A stretch of 64,000 nucleotides of DNA from Bacteroidales bacterium (lineage in GTDB: Bacteria > Bacteroidota > Bacteroidia > Bacteroidales > VadinHA17): contig PMIJ01000114.1 of NCBI GenBank assembly GCA_003157015.1, forward strand, positions 17,453 through 81,452, read 5' to 3'. Below the pieces are notes generated by a model. That model did not search any database, had not been told where the DNA came from, and saw only the letters and a program-made list of their open reading frames with translations. This document shows, piece after piece, positions 44,574-54,900 of this stretch. Positions within the stretch are counted from its first letter, which is position 1; every line of letters begins with the position of its first letter. Both the position numbers and the translations under genes were made by a program.

Positions 44574-45251
44574 CTAAAAATCTCCAAATACGTAGCCAAA
44601 ACCGACCCTGGTATGGATCATCTTTTTATTATGTCCCTTATCAATTTTTTTGCGTAAGAAGTTTACATAAACATCTACCACGTTGGTACCGAAATCAAAA
44701 TTTATATCCCATACTTTTTCAGCAATATCGATCCTTGATAATACTCTTCCACTATTCCTCATGAAGTATTCAAGCAATGAGAACTCCTTGGCAGTAAGAT
44801 CAATATATGAACTGCCCCTTCTTACAACTTTCTTTTCCAGGTCGAGTTCCACATCGCCTACGACAATACTGTTCGATCTGCCATCAGACTGACCTGGTTT
44901 CTTTAGCAACACCTTTACTCTAGCCAGAAGTTCCCTGAATTCAAATGGTTTTACCAGGTAATCATTTGCACCTGCCTCAAAGCCTTCAATTTTATCATCA
45001 GTTGTACCGAGGGCTGTAAGCATGAGGACAGGCAGATTTGAATTTATTCTCTTAAGTTTTTTACAAAGATCCAGACCGTTAATTCCCGGAATTATGATAT
45101 CAAGTATGAAAAGATCGAATTTTTCTGAACGTGCAAGTTTTTCCGCAGTCTCACCGTCATAGGCAATTTGAGCATCATAGTTGTTCTCTTCAAGTCCCTT
45201 TTTTATAAATGATGCTACCTTCTTTTCATCTTCAACAATCAGAATCTTCAT
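44574..45251 (-). CDS. OmpR-family response regulator
   Basis: A 225-aa DNA-binding regulator. The receiver domain (1-120) has VEDEKK acid residues, phospho-Asp51 in FILDIIIPG, LTALGTTDDK (Thr switch) and LVKPFEFRELLAR (Lys). The winged-helix domain (~128-225) has DLTAKEFSLLEYFMRNSGRVLSRIDIAEKVW and VYVNFLRKKIDKG, ending VGFGYVFGD. It is co-transcribed with the kinase directly downstream. Confidence 0.95.
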   Translation of the reverse strand: MKILIVEDEKKVASFIKKGLEENNYDAQIAYDGETAEKLARSEKFDLFILDIIIPGINGLDLCKKLKRINSNLPVLMLTALGTTDDKIEGFEAGANDYLVKPFEFRELLARVKVLLKKPGQSDGRSNSIVVGDVELDLEKKVVRRGSSYIDLTAKEFSLLEYFMRNSGRVLSRIDIAEKVWDINFDFGTNVVDVYVNFLRKKIDKGHNKKMIHTRVGFGYVFGDF

Positions 45252-45445
45252 TTAATTCAATTATATGAAATTGATACCTTATATTATAGACTACAGGAAT
45301 TGATGAGATTTGTCTTAAATCAAACGCCTTAGAAATATGGTAGCAAATATACATTTTTTTGTTTTGAGTTTTACCCCCAGCCTCTGCCTTGCTTAGCTGA
45401 AGCGGCTGCGCAAAGGAGAAGAAGGGGGGGACAAGGGCATAGCCG

Positions 45446-45841
45446 TCAACTTAAGGAGTTGAATATAGTAAAATATGGAGAGAGTTTAGTACAAAACAGA
45501 ATGTAAAGTAATGAAATTAAGCCTGATACATTTCCCCTCCTTTTGAAGGAGGGGTGGCCGGACCACTTTATAATTATGATACAAATGCTGATACCGGCCG
45601 GGGTGGTTGATTGATATTCACCGTGCGGATTCCCATCAAGCTCAATTACAAGTTTTTCTGAAGCACAAAAAAAGTCAACTATGTAGTTACCTATACTGTG
45701 TTGTCTTCTGAATTTTCTTGCATTAAGTTTTTTTGATTTTAAAATATTCCATAACACAGCCTCAGCAGAAGTGGACTTGTTCCTAAGTGATGATCTGAAG
45801 AATTTAAGGCTTTTCCTGTTAAAGAGGTTTTGGTTTTTCAT
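45446..45841 (-). pseudogene. truncated DUF559 (Vsr-like) endonuclease
   Basis: The N-terminal ~72 codons match DUF559 proteins: LRNKSTSAEAVLWNILKSKK, KFRRQHSIGNYIVDFFC and KLVIELDGNPHGE, including the E-x-D catalytic-type segment (IELDG). At GEYQSTTPAG the frame enters the palindromic repeat 45531-45615, and the remaining ~58 codons (ISICIIIIKWSGHP...) are translated repeat and junk. The usual C-terminal half (RxxYL...G..VLRF) is missing. The repeat has thus replaced the gene's 3' end, so function is probably lost. Confidence 0.75.
45531..45615 (-). repeat. palindromic repeat, left copy (CCCCTCC-TTTTGAAGGAGGGG type)
   Basis: tttcccctccttttgaagga-ggggtgg, then a ~30-nt spacer, then cggccggggtggttgatt. 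The inverted counterpart at 45869-45956 shares both conserved ends with a different spacer. Each copy holds a strong hairpin and a ccggccggggtgg end. Confidence 0.85.
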
Positions 45842-45868
45842 ACCAATAAAGGTAAGAAGAAATCAATG

Positions 45869-45956
45869 AATCAACCACCCCGGTCGGGAAATAAAATACT
45901 GTATATATAAGATAATCAATCGTCCCGACCACCCCTCCTTCAAAAGGAGGGGAAAC
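45869..45956 (+). repeat. palindromic repeat, right copy (inverted)
   Basis: aatcaaccaccccggtcggg, ~27-nt spacer, cgaccacccctccttcaaaa-ggagggg. It matches the opposite strand of 45531-45615. It lies just upstream of the truncated DUF559 start. Confidence 0.85.
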
Positions 45957-46066
45957 TTTTTTATGCAGTATCTCATTCATCCCCAAAGCTTAAGTTGACG
46001 CCTATGGGGACAAGGGACCTTGCACACGTCACAGAGTCTTTTAGATAACCCAGTGTAAAGCCGTAA

Positions 46067-46180
46067 GATTGCCGCGTCCTCCTTTGTCGGACTCGCAATG
46101 ACTCTGCAGGCAAGATAGTTTGTGGCTGGTTGTTATAGGAATTAGGTAGAATCGGCGAGGAGCGAAGCGACGAAGCAATC
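46067..46180. repeat. pair of inverted GATTGC...GCAATGAC-type repeats
   Basis: 46067-46102 (gattgccgcgtcctcctttg ... ctcgcaatgac) and 46151-46180 (atcggcgaggagcgaagcga cgaagcaatc) face each other. They are relatives of the 8575 and 19339 repeats. Rest of 46181-46420 shows nothing recognisable. Confidence 0.65.
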
Positions 46181-46421
46181 GTATGAAATAACGGACAGTT
46201 TAATTCAGGATATACCTTTATATATTATAGATGAAAATTGTTTCTACCTCTTTTGCTTATCAGATCAAAAATCAAAATTATTATTTGGATTGTGTCTAAA
46301 TTACGATCCTCATATGAAGCGGGAAATTTATTGTATAATATTTAAAGACAAGATTTTGACTCCTTTTTGACTCCTTTTTTAATAATTTTTTAATAAGCGG
46401 GAATAATTTATGAGAAATTAG

Positions 46422-46453
46422 TGTTGTTATTCTTGATTTTATTTTTACCTTCG
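46422..46453 (+). promoter_or_regulatory. candidate Bacteroidota promoter for susC/susD
   Basis: TGTTG (46422-46426) lies 19 nt before TACCTTCG (46446-46453), one mismatch from the TAnnTTTG -7 consensus. This would give a leader of about 65 nt before the susC ATG. Confidence 0.4.
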
Positions 46454-46526
46454 TTACCCGTGAACCTATCACCAATCGATGAATAAAGAAAATTCTTGTT
46501 TTATATTATAAACCCTTTTAACTAAC

Positions 46527-49500
46527 ATGTTTAAAAAACGACTGACTATGCAAATTTCTACAAGTGTACGGCGCATTGCGCTGTTTTTTCTAAGCATGGT
46601 TCTCTCTTCAGGCATTCTTTTTGCTCAGGAGAAGACCATCACAGGGAAAGTCACCGGTCAAGGCGAAGGAGTTCTGGCTGGTGTGAACGTTACAGTTCAG
46701 GGAACGACGATCGGTGCGATCACAGACCTGAATGGTAGCTACTCAATCAAAGTGCCGGGTTCGGCAGCTGTACTTGTCTTTTCATCCGTCGGCTACAGCA
46801 CCAAACAGATAGCTGTAGGCACGCAGAATGTAATTGACATGGTTCTTCTATCAGACGTAACTGCTCTGAGTGAAGTAGTTGTAACAGGTTATACTACCCA
46901 ACGGAGAAAGGACCTTACTGGATCTGTTGGAACTGTTGCAAACACCGAACTTACTGCTGTTCCTGTTCCGAACGTAAGTAATGCACTGCAGGGACGTTCA
47001 TCAGGGGTAGTGGTAACCGGAAACGGACAACCTGGTACCACAGCATCAGTGAGGATCAGGGGATTCAGTTCATTCCAGGCCAACGACCCACTCTATGTTG
47101 TTGATGGAGTTCCGACCCAGGACATTTCCTCTTTGAACCCGAGTAACGTTGAATCAATCTCCGTACTGAAAGATGCCGGAGCCGCTTCTATTTACGGATC
47201 AAGGGCATCTAACGGTGTTATCATTATCACGACCAAAAAAGGGCAAAAAGGAACACAAGTAGGCTACAGCATGTATGCAGGCATTTCTGATCCTGGCAAA
47301 GGCCCGACCAACCTGTGTAATACTCAGCAATATGCCGATCTTCAGTGGCTCATTTACAAAAATGATGGAGTTACAACAAACGACGCCATTTATGGTCCTT
47401 CAACTAATCCTACACCCACATTACCCAGTTGGGCAGCAAATACCAACTGGTACAAGGCTATGACCCATACTGCTTATAAGCAGAATCACGACCTCACCCT
47501 TTCAGGTGGTTCTGATAATGCTAAATTCTTTGGAGCAATAGGAGTAGACGATGAGAATGGTATTATTATCTATAACTATTCAAAGAAATATACAGCAAGG
47601 TTCAACTCGGAATTTAGTTTCCTGAACAGCCATGTAAAAATTGGAGAAACATTCGCTTTCGAGTACGGATCAACAAACACTGTTGCGAACCTGAACGAAA
47701 GCAGCCCTTTCCAGATGGGTTCCTACAGGAGCCAGCCGATCATACCGGTTGTTATTCCCGCAGGTGAGACAATTCCAGCATCAGGTCATCTTTATCAACC
47801 CGGCGATTGGGGAGGAACAGGAATTTCCACTGGTCTGGGACAGGCTGCCAATGAAGTAGCCGTACTTACAAGAGCAAAAGATAATGTTAACTGGAACATC
47901 AATTTGATCGGAAGTGGTTATTTAGATGTTAAAATTCTCCAGGGTCTGAATTTCAGATCAACTCTCGGAGGAACATGGTCCAATTACTACTATTCAAATT
48001 ATACGTACGCAACTTACGAAGGATCAGAAAATGTTGCTACCCCAGCTTTGAATCAGGGTGCAGGTTATAACAGGGACTGGACCTGGACAAACCAGCTGAC
48101 CCTGGATAAAACATTTGGTCAGCATAAGATCCTTGTTGTTGCAGGTTATGAAAGTAATGATCTTGGCGTCGGAGCTGACTTAAATGCTACAGCCAGCGGA
48201 TACTTCACAGATAATGTGAATTACCGTACATTGACCAATGGCGCTAAAATTACCGGTGCAGGATCAAATTTGTATACTGCAACAACACTGTTATCCCAGT
48301 TCGCAAGAGCTGATTATTCTTTCATGGACAGGTATATGTTGAGCGCTACAATACGTCGTGATGGTTCTTCAAAATTCGGCGCTTCTAACCGTTATGGTGT
48401 ATTCCCTTCATTTTCTGCAGGATGGCGCATAAGCGATGAACCATTCTTCAAAGGTATCAGCTTTATCAATGACCTGAAATTAAGAGGTTCATGGGGTCAG
48501 ATGGGTAACCAGCTGGCCGTTGACCCGCAGAACCAGTTCTCTGCTTATGGTGGCGATCCTTCTACATCTTTTTATGCTATAGACGGGGCGACCAGTTCAG
48601 CAACGCAGGGATTCCACCCTGTACGTCTCGGTAATCCTAATGCAAAATGGGAAACCAACATTACCACGGATATCGGGATTGAAACATCTTTCCTTAACAG
48701 TAAATTCTCGATCAAAGCCGACTGGTACCAGAAGAAGACCAAAGACCTTCTTTACAATCCTACATTACCGGGTACTGCAGGGGCAGCAACAGCGCCTTAT
48801 ATAAATATTGCCGCCATGACCAATACAGGACTCGATCTCGAACTGGGATACAAAGATAAATGGGGCGACCTTGGATTTGACGGAAGTATTATTGCAACAA
48901 CAGGTAAAAATACCATTGATAAAATTGCTGAAGGTATAAACTACTTTGACGCCAATGGAGGTTCCAGGATCGGAGCTTTCAACAGGAGTATGGTAGGTCA
49001 CTCGATGGGAGAATTTTTCGGTTACAAGGTGATCGGCCTGTTCCAGAGTGCTGCTGAGGTTGCTTCTTCTCCAACACAAGATGGAGCTGCTCCGGGGTTG
49101 TTCAAATATCAGGACACCAATGGCGATGGCAAGATTGATGCAACTGACCGGGTATTCCTGGGTAGTCCACTTCCAAAATTAACTTATGGATTTAATCTGG
49201 CATTCACCTATAAGAATTTTGACCTTACCGCTTTCATCTGGGGTTCATATGGAAACAAAATATATAACTGGAACGCTTGGTGGATTGATTTCTGGCCATC
49301 ATTTGCAGGACAGAAGAGTACAGATCTTTTGTACAAAAGCTGGACACCAACCAATACAAATACAGATATACCAAAGGCAACCTCTCTGTCTAACTTCTCA
49401 ACAAACACACAATCAACCAGCTTTTATGTTGAGGACGGTTCTTATGCAAGGCTGAAAAACCTCCAGTTAGGTTATACCTTTCCATCAAGCCTGATGAGCA

Positions 49501-49682
49501 AGATAAATGTAAAAGCTCTCAGAGTTTATGTTCAGGCAGTAAACCTTTTCACAATTACCAAATATTCAGGACTTGATCCGGAAATTGACACCCAGGGTGG
49601 GAACGACCAGATCAGAGGCGTTGACTATGGTAACTATCCTGCTGTCAAACAGTATATTATTGGACTCAATCTAACGTTTTAA
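46527..49682 (+). CDS. susC: SusC/RagA-type TonB-dependent outer-membrane receptor
   Basis: A 1051-aa outer-membrane importer for oligosaccharides or peptides. Signal peptide ~1-34 (cleavage near LFAQ); CarboxypepD_reg-like domain ~38-115 (GKVTGQGEGVLAGVNVTVQG); TonB box SEVVVTGY; plug ~125-235 (NVSNALQGRSSGVVVTGN, VRIRGFSSFQANDPLYVVDG, VLKDAGAASIYGSRASNGVI); large beta barrel to the terminal LNLTF. Length is typical. It is followed 19 nt later by SusD and then by a CRTAC1 lipoprotein. No glycosidase lies beside it, so the substrate cannot be deduced. Confidence 0.96.
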   Translation: MFKKRLTMQISTSVRRIALFFLSMVLSSGILFAQEKTITGKVTGQGEGVLAGVNVTVQGTTIGAITDLNGSYSIKVPGSAAVLVFSSVGYSTKQIAVGTQNVIDMVLLSDVTALSEVVVTGYTTQRRKDLTGSVGTVANTELTAVPVPNVSNALQGRSSGVVVTGNGQPGTTASVRIRGFSSFQANDPLYVVDGVPTQDISSLNPSNVESISVLKDAGAASIYGSRASNGVIIITTKKGQKGTQVGYSMYAGISDPGKGPTNLCNTQQYADLQWLIYKNDGVTTNDAIYGPSTNPTPTLPSWAANTNWYKAMTHTAYKQNHDLTLSGGSDNAKFFGAIGVDDENGIIIYNYSKKYTARFNSEFSFLNSHVKIGETFAFEYGSTNTVANLNESSPFQMGSYRSQPIIPVVIPAGETIPASGHLYQPGDWGGTGISTGLGQAANEVAVLTRAKDNVNWNINLIGSGYLDVKILQGLNFRSTLGGTWSNYYYSNYTYATYEGSENVATPALNQGAGYNRDWTWTNQLTLDKTFGQHKILVVAGYESNDLGVGADLNATASGYFTDNVNYRTLTNGAKITGAGSNLYTATTLLSQFARADYSFMDRYMLSATIRRDGSSKFGASNRYGVFPSFSAGWRISDEPFFKGISFINDLKLRGSWGQMGNQLAVDPQNQFSAYGGDPSTSFYAIDGATSSATQGFHPVRLGNPNAKWETNITTDIGIETSFLNSKFSIKADWYQKKTKDLLYNPTLPGTAGAATAPYINIAAMTNTGLDLELGYKDKWGDLGFDGSIIATTGKNTIDKIAEGINYFDANGGSRIGAFNRSMVGHSMGEFFGYKVIGLFQSAAEVASSPTQDGAAPGLFKYQDTNGDGKIDATDRVFLGSPLPKLTYGFNLAFTYKNFDLTAFIWGSYGNKIYNWNAWWIDFWPSFAGQKSTDLLYKSWTPTNTNTDIPKATSLSNFSTNTQSTSFYVEDGSYARLKNLQLGYTFPSSLMSKINVKALRVYVQAVNLFTITKYSGLDPEIDTQGGNDQIRGVDYGNYPAVKQYIIGLNLTF

Positions 49683-49701
49683 TTTTAAATAATATTAAAA
49701 T

Positions 49702-51594
49702 ATGAAAAAGAAGTATATTATATTTATCCTAATCATTGCAGTGATCGGAACATGGGGTTCCTGCAAAAGCGATTTTCTTACTGTCGCTCCGACAGGAAGT
49801 CTTGACCAGGGGTTATTACAGACAACTGCCGGTCTCGATGCTTTGTTAGTCGGTTGTTATTCAATGTTGACCGGCGCAGACAATCAGCAAGGTTGGAGCT
49901 GGGAAGCTCCAGGATCCAACTGGGTGTGGGGTTCTATACGTGGTGTTGAAGCAAATAAAGGATCCAACTCGGGTGACCAGCAGGACATTCAGCCTATACA
50001 GGGCTTTACAGAAGATCCTACAAATTCTTACCTTGATATTTCATGGAGATTCCTTTATGAGGCTATTTCCAGGTGTAATAATGCTATTATTATTACCAAC
50101 AAAGCACTGGCTGCAAGCAAAATTACCCAGGATCAGGCTACTGTTTATCTCGAACAGGCTCAGACACTTCGTGGATGGTACCACTTTGTCGCCTGGAGAA
50201 TGTGGACCAAAATCCCATACATGGATGAAAATGCTGATCCCTCCAAAGCATCTAACTCAGCAGATGTTACTCCGCAAATAATTGCTGACCTGACCGCAGG
50301 TACCAATCTGCCAGATAACATGGGAGAGATTGGGAAATTCAACGGAACCGTTGCAAAAGTTCTTCTCGCAAAAGCCCTGATGCAGTGTAATCATGACTAT
50401 GCAGGCGCTTTAACTCTCCTTCAGTATGTTAAAGTAAGCGGTAAAAAACCCGATAATTCAGCTATCGGACTTGCTCCAACTTATGGTGAGATATTTGATA
50501 TTGAACACCGTAATGGAATTGAAGCTGTTTACACAGTTCAGACTTCAGTAAACACTGGTTCGGGCGGATTTACCGGTACAGAAAACGAACTATTGAATTA
50601 TCCCTATGGCACTGGCAAACCCGGAACGTGCTGTGGATTCTTCCAGCCAACCCAGGAATTTGTTAATTCCTTTGACGTCGATGCTAATGGCCTCCCATTA
50701 TTGGATAACAGTTATGACTCACCTGCAAATCAGAATTTGCGTGATGAAGGTATTGTCGGTGGTCAAATATGGGATGCGACTCTAACTTATGCTAAAAACC
50801 AGGGTGTCACTGCTTATGCTCCGGGAGCTCCGTTTAAAGATCTGGGATATGTTTCTCTTATAGACGCTAATAAAGGAAATAACCCTCTTACGAGCCCGGC
50901 TGCATGGTCTCTGACGTGGACAGAAGACAATTCAAAACCTGTTGACCCGCGTCTTGACTGGTCAGCTGGCAGGAGAGGTATTCCATACTGGGATTGGGGC
51001 GTACATACCGGTTCAGACTGGATCCGTGACCAAACCTATGGCGGACCATACAGTCCTAAGAAGCAGGTTTACAAGAAATCACAGGAAGGTAAATTTACAG
51101 AAGTTGGAAACTGGACATCCGGCTGGACAGCAAATGGCTACCGCATGATCCGTTACGCTGACGTACTTTTAATGCTTGCTGAATGCCAGATTGAAACTAA
51201 TGATTTGGCCAGTGCACTTGTCAATATTAACGCGGTTAGAGCCAGAGCAGCTAATCCTCTGGGTTTTGTTATGGAATCCGATGGCGTAACTCCTGCTGCT
51301 ACTTATCACGTAGGTCAGTACCCATCTTTCCCGACTCAGGATTATGCCCGTACTGCGCTCCGCCTGGAAAGAAAACTTGAACTTGGGCAGGAAGGCCACA
51401 GGTATTTTGACTTCCAGAGATGGGGAGCTACTTATCTGATCAGCGAAATCAACAGAGCTTTAACCTATGAGGAATCAACGCCCTGGGGTCCGACCACTTA
51501 CAACGGATCGAAAGCTGCAGCAAAAGATGTTAACTATCCTATACCACAACAGGAGATTGACCTGAGCAACGGTGCTATAGTTCAGAACAGATAA
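49702..51594 (+). CDS. susD: SusD/RagB-type outer-membrane lipoprotein
   Basis: A 630-aa surface glycan-binding lipoprotein (lipid Cys21 after TWGS) that caps the SusC barrel. SusD features are the N-terminal KSDFLTVAPTGSLDQ, TPR-like helices (ISRCNNAIIITNKALAA, YLEQAQTLRGWYHFVAWRMW), ADVLLMLAECQIE and the C-terminal ALRLERKLELGQEGHRYFDFQRWG, YPIPQQEIDLS. It ends 25 nt before a strong terminator, so susC-susD form one transcription unit. Confidence 0.96.
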   Translation: MKKKYIIFILIIAVIGTWGSCKSDFLTVAPTGSLDQGLLQTTAGLDALLVGCYSMLTGADNQQGWSWEAPGSNWVWGSIRGVEANKGSNSGDQQDIQPIQGFTEDPTNSYLDISWRFLYEAISRCNNAIIITNKALAASKITQDQATVYLEQAQTLRGWYHFVAWRMWTKIPYMDENADPSKASNSADVTPQIIADLTAGTNLPDNMGEIGKFNGTVAKVLLAKALMQCNHDYAGALTLLQYVKVSGKKPDNSAIGLAPTYGEIFDIEHRNGIEAVYTVQTSVNTGSGGFTGTENELLNYPYGTGKPGTCCGFFQPTQEFVNSFDVDANGLPLLDNSYDSPANQNLRDEGIVGGQIWDATLTYAKNQGVTAYAPGAPFKDLGYVSLIDANKGNNPLTSPAAWSLTWTEDNSKPVDPRLDWSAGRRGIPYWDWGVHTGSDWIRDQTYGGPYSPKKQVYKKSQEGKFTEVGNWTSGWTANGYRMIRYADVLLMLAECQIETNDLASALVNINAVRARAANPLGFVMESDGVTPAATYHVGQYPSFPTQDYARTALRLERKLELGQEGHRYFDFQRWGATYLISEINRALTYEESTPWGPTTYNGSKAAAKDVNYPIPQQEIDLSNGAIVQNR

Positions 51595-51618
51595 TATCTT
51601 TATAAATTATTATATTCA

Positions 51619-51657
51619 TAGTGGACTGCCTGTTCGGGCAGTCCACTATTTTTTTAT
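51619..51657 (+). terminator. rho-independent terminator after susD
   Basis: Stem GTGGACTGCC (51621-51630) pairs perfectly with GGCAGTCCAC (51637-51646), loop tgttcg, extended by two A/T pairs and followed by a run of seven T. This is the clearest terminator in the window and separates susCD from the CRTAC1 gene. Confidence 0.93.
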
Positions 51658-51682
51658 ACATTTGGCGGGTTAATGAATACTT

Positions 51683-51789
51683 ACCTCATCCCCCTGCCCC
51701 CTTCTCCCGGGATAGAAGGGGGTAACTTGTTGACAGTGATAAATACTGTATTAGCCCCTCCCTCCCGGGGGAGGGGTTGGGGAGAGGTG
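51683..51789 (-). repeat. double-hairpin intergenic element, copy 3 (inverted)
   Basis: On the minus strand it reads cctctccccaacccctcccc-cgggagggagggg, spacer, cccccttctatcccgggaga-aggggg. The architecture is that of 6961-7034 and 41027-41107. Confidence 0.78.
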
Positions 51790-51876
51790 AATCCCAAATG
51801 CAAGGGGGAAGAGGCAAGAAAATATATGGAAGGATTAGGGGAGAGGTGGATCCCAAATGGATTGGGGGAAGAGGCA
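51781..51876 (+). repeat. local direct repeat, two ~36-bp copies
   Basis: ggagaggtgaatcccaaatg...gggggaagaggca (51781-51816) recurs as ggagaggtggatcccaaatg...gggggaagaggca (51841-51876). With the element before it, this fills most of the 320-bp gap between susD and the CRTAC1 gene. ORFs through it on both strands are artefacts. Confidence 0.8.
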
Positions 51877-51914
51877 CTTGAAATAGAAATAAAAACAAAA
51901 CCATCATATATAGC

Positions 51915-54900
51915 ATGAGAATTTCAATATTGTTTATCTGCATCATATTTCTGTCAATTTCCTGTTCTCAACCAACAAAGTTCAGGGCATTGAAATCCGA
52001 CAGGACAGGGATCACCTTTAATAATAAGATAGTTGAATCGGACAGTTTTAACCTGATGAAATATGAATATATATATAATGGCGCAGGTGTGGGTATTGCC
52101 GACCTGAATAATGATGGTTTACCTGATATAATTTTCGCGGGGAACCAGGTATCTCCAAGGATCTATTTGAACCAGGGTAATTTTAAATTTAAGGATATCA
52201 CATCAAACTTTGCGGGACTTACCAATGATGAGTGGTACAGCGGTGTCGCAATTGTGGATATCAACAACGACGGATGGCCCGATGTTTACCTGACTGCTAC
52301 TGGTAATAAAGATCCCCAGAAACGGAAAAACAGGTTGTGGGTCAACAATGGTGCAAAGAACGGAATGGATCCCACTTTTACCGAGATGGCAGAGAAATAT
52401 GGAATTGCAGATACTGGTTATTCGGTCAATGCAACATTTTTTGATTATGACAGAGATGGATACCTCGATCTGTATGTTTTAAATAACACAGTTAATTCAA
52501 GGATGAATACCAATTACCGTGCTAAAATTAATGACGGTAATTCTCCAAACAATGACAGGCTTTATCATAATAACGGAAACGGAACTTTTACCGATGTGAC
52601 CATAAAAGCAGGAATAGTTTATGAAGGCTTTGGGCTGGGGATTGCCGTAGGCGATGTGAACAAGGACGGATACCCTGATATCTATATTTCAAATGATTTT
52701 AATTCCAATGACTTATTATATATAAATCAGGGTGATGGCACGTTCAAAAATGAAATAGCTAAATACATGTCATACCAGTCAAAATCTTCAATGGGTGATG
52801 ATATGGCTGATGTGAACAATGACGGAAATCTTGACATGTTCACACTCGATATGTTTCCCGAACAATATGCTAAAAGAAAACAGACCGTTAATGGTTTTTT
52901 CTATTACATCTATATACTGGAAGATAAATTCGGATATGAACACCAGTATGTTCGCAATATGCTCCATATGCATAATGGATTCCTGAATGGTGAAATGTTG
53001 CCTTACAGCGAAGAAGGTCAGATGAGAGGTGTTTTTGCAACTGACTGGAGCTGGTCCCCGCTGTTTGCCGATTACAATAATGACGGCAATAAGGACCTTA
53101 TCATTTCAAATGGTTTCCCCAAAGACGAGACCGATAAAGACTGGACTAGGTTCAAAGTGACAGCTGAAGGATATTATGCTTCAAATAAGCTGCTTATTGA
53201 TATGGCTCCTGCAGTTAAAATTCCGAATAAAGCATTTGAAAATAACGGCACTGGAAATTTCGTAGAGAGAAGAGACTGGCTTCCCCAGATCCCTTCATAC
53301 TCTTATGGAGCTGCCTTTGTTGATCTCGATAACGATGGAGATCTTGATTATGTTGTAAATAATTTGAATGACGAAGCCTTTATTCTAAGGAATTATACTG
53401 TCGAAAAATCCAAAAAAGACGCTAATTATATAAAGATAAAGTTGGTTGGAAAGACAGGAAATACCATGGCTATTGGAGCAAAAATAGAATTGTGGAGCAA
53501 CGGTAAGTTCCAGTACACGGAACATTATCTGACAAGAGGATATGCTTCATCTGTTGATCCTATAGTCCATTTTGGCATCGGAAAGGAAACTGTTATTGAT
53601 TCAGTAAGAATTACATGGCCGGCCAGCGGCAATACCACGGTTATTAAGAATATTAAAGCTGATCAGACAATTGAAGTGAATGAAATTAGTTCTGTCGTGT
53701 CACATCCGGTCGTTAAAACTTTAAGTAAAAGCCACCTGTTGTTCAACAAGCGTGAGAATGTTATAAATTATGTTCATGAGCAGAAAGATTTTAACGATTT
53801 CGGGCTCAATCAGATAATAATGCCGCATAAGTTTTCACAGATTGGTCCACGGATGGCAAAAGGGGACCTTAATAATGATGGACAGGAAGATATTATCATA
53901 GGTTCAACTAATACCTTACCAACTAAAGTGTTCCTCAGGAAAGGAAACACATTCGAGGAAGCCGTATTTGATGGACTTACCACGCAAAAGCCATTCTCTG
54001 AATCTGACCTTGCAATAGTTGATATAAATAATGACGGAAAAAACGATGTTGTGGCTGTTGCAGGTGGTTATGAGAATAAAGAGGAAGCTGAATATAAACA
54101 CTACCTGTATGAAAACCAGAATGGCACTTTTATAAGATCAGAGCTTCCGATTCCGGCATTCCCGGCGTCAGTTATCCGGCCATGTGACTTTAATCACGAC
54201 GGATATGTGGATTTGTTTATCGGCGCCAGGGTAAAGAAAGGAATGTTTCCATATTCAAATCATTCATGGCTCATAATTAATGATAAAGGCAAACTTACTG
54301 TTAATTCAACTTCGCGCTGGGATCTTGGAATGGTTACGGATGCGATCTGGACCGATTATGATAATGATGGCTGGGAAGATCTGCTTGTTGCAAGAGAAGA
54401 TAATTCTCTGGTATTACTCAAAAATATGAACGGGAAAGAGCTTGTTCCCCAGAACATACCGGAGCTGGAAGAAAAACACGGTATGTGGTCTTCACTTATT
54501 GCCGGTGATTTCAATAAGGATGGCTACCAGGACTATATTGTCGGAAATCTTGGTGACAACAATCGATTTAATGTAAGTGATAAATATCCTCTGAAGCTTT
54601 ATGCAATTGATCTTGACGGAGACGGTAATATCGACCCTCTGATGACTGGATATTGGCCTGATCAGAACGGAATAATGAAAGAATACCCAGTCAATTATCT
54701 CGATGAACTCTGGTCGCAATCAGTCTTCTTTAAGAAAAAATTCAATGACTATGTAACGTTTAGTTATGCCACTATAGGCGATATTCTGGATGAAAACCTG
54801 TTAAAAAAGGTAAAGTTTAAGCTTTATGTCAATACAACATCGAGCTACATTTTATGGAATGAGAAAGGAAAATTCAGATGGGAAAAGTTACCTGAAGCCG

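Larger units (their letters stand above)
45438..46006. mobile_element. 569-bp putative mobile element with terminal inverted repeats and 10-bp direct repeats
   Basis: The ends are 18-nt inverted repeats matching at 17 of 18 positions: CATAGCCGTCAACTTAAG at 45438-45455 and the complement of CATAGGCGTCAACTTAAG at 45989-46006. The 10-mer GGGACAAGGG directly abuts both ends (45428-45437 and 46007-46016), as a target-site duplication would. Inside, two inverted copies of an ~86-bp palindromic repeat (45531-45615 and 45869-45956) bracket a truncated DUF559 endonuclease gene. No transposase is present, so it would be non-autonomous. Confidence 0.65.

Noticed and set aside
51673..51946. Opposed ORFs of 81 and 86 codons between susD and the CRTAC1 gene
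   Set aside because: Both are readings of the double-hairpin element and the local 36-bp direct repeat.
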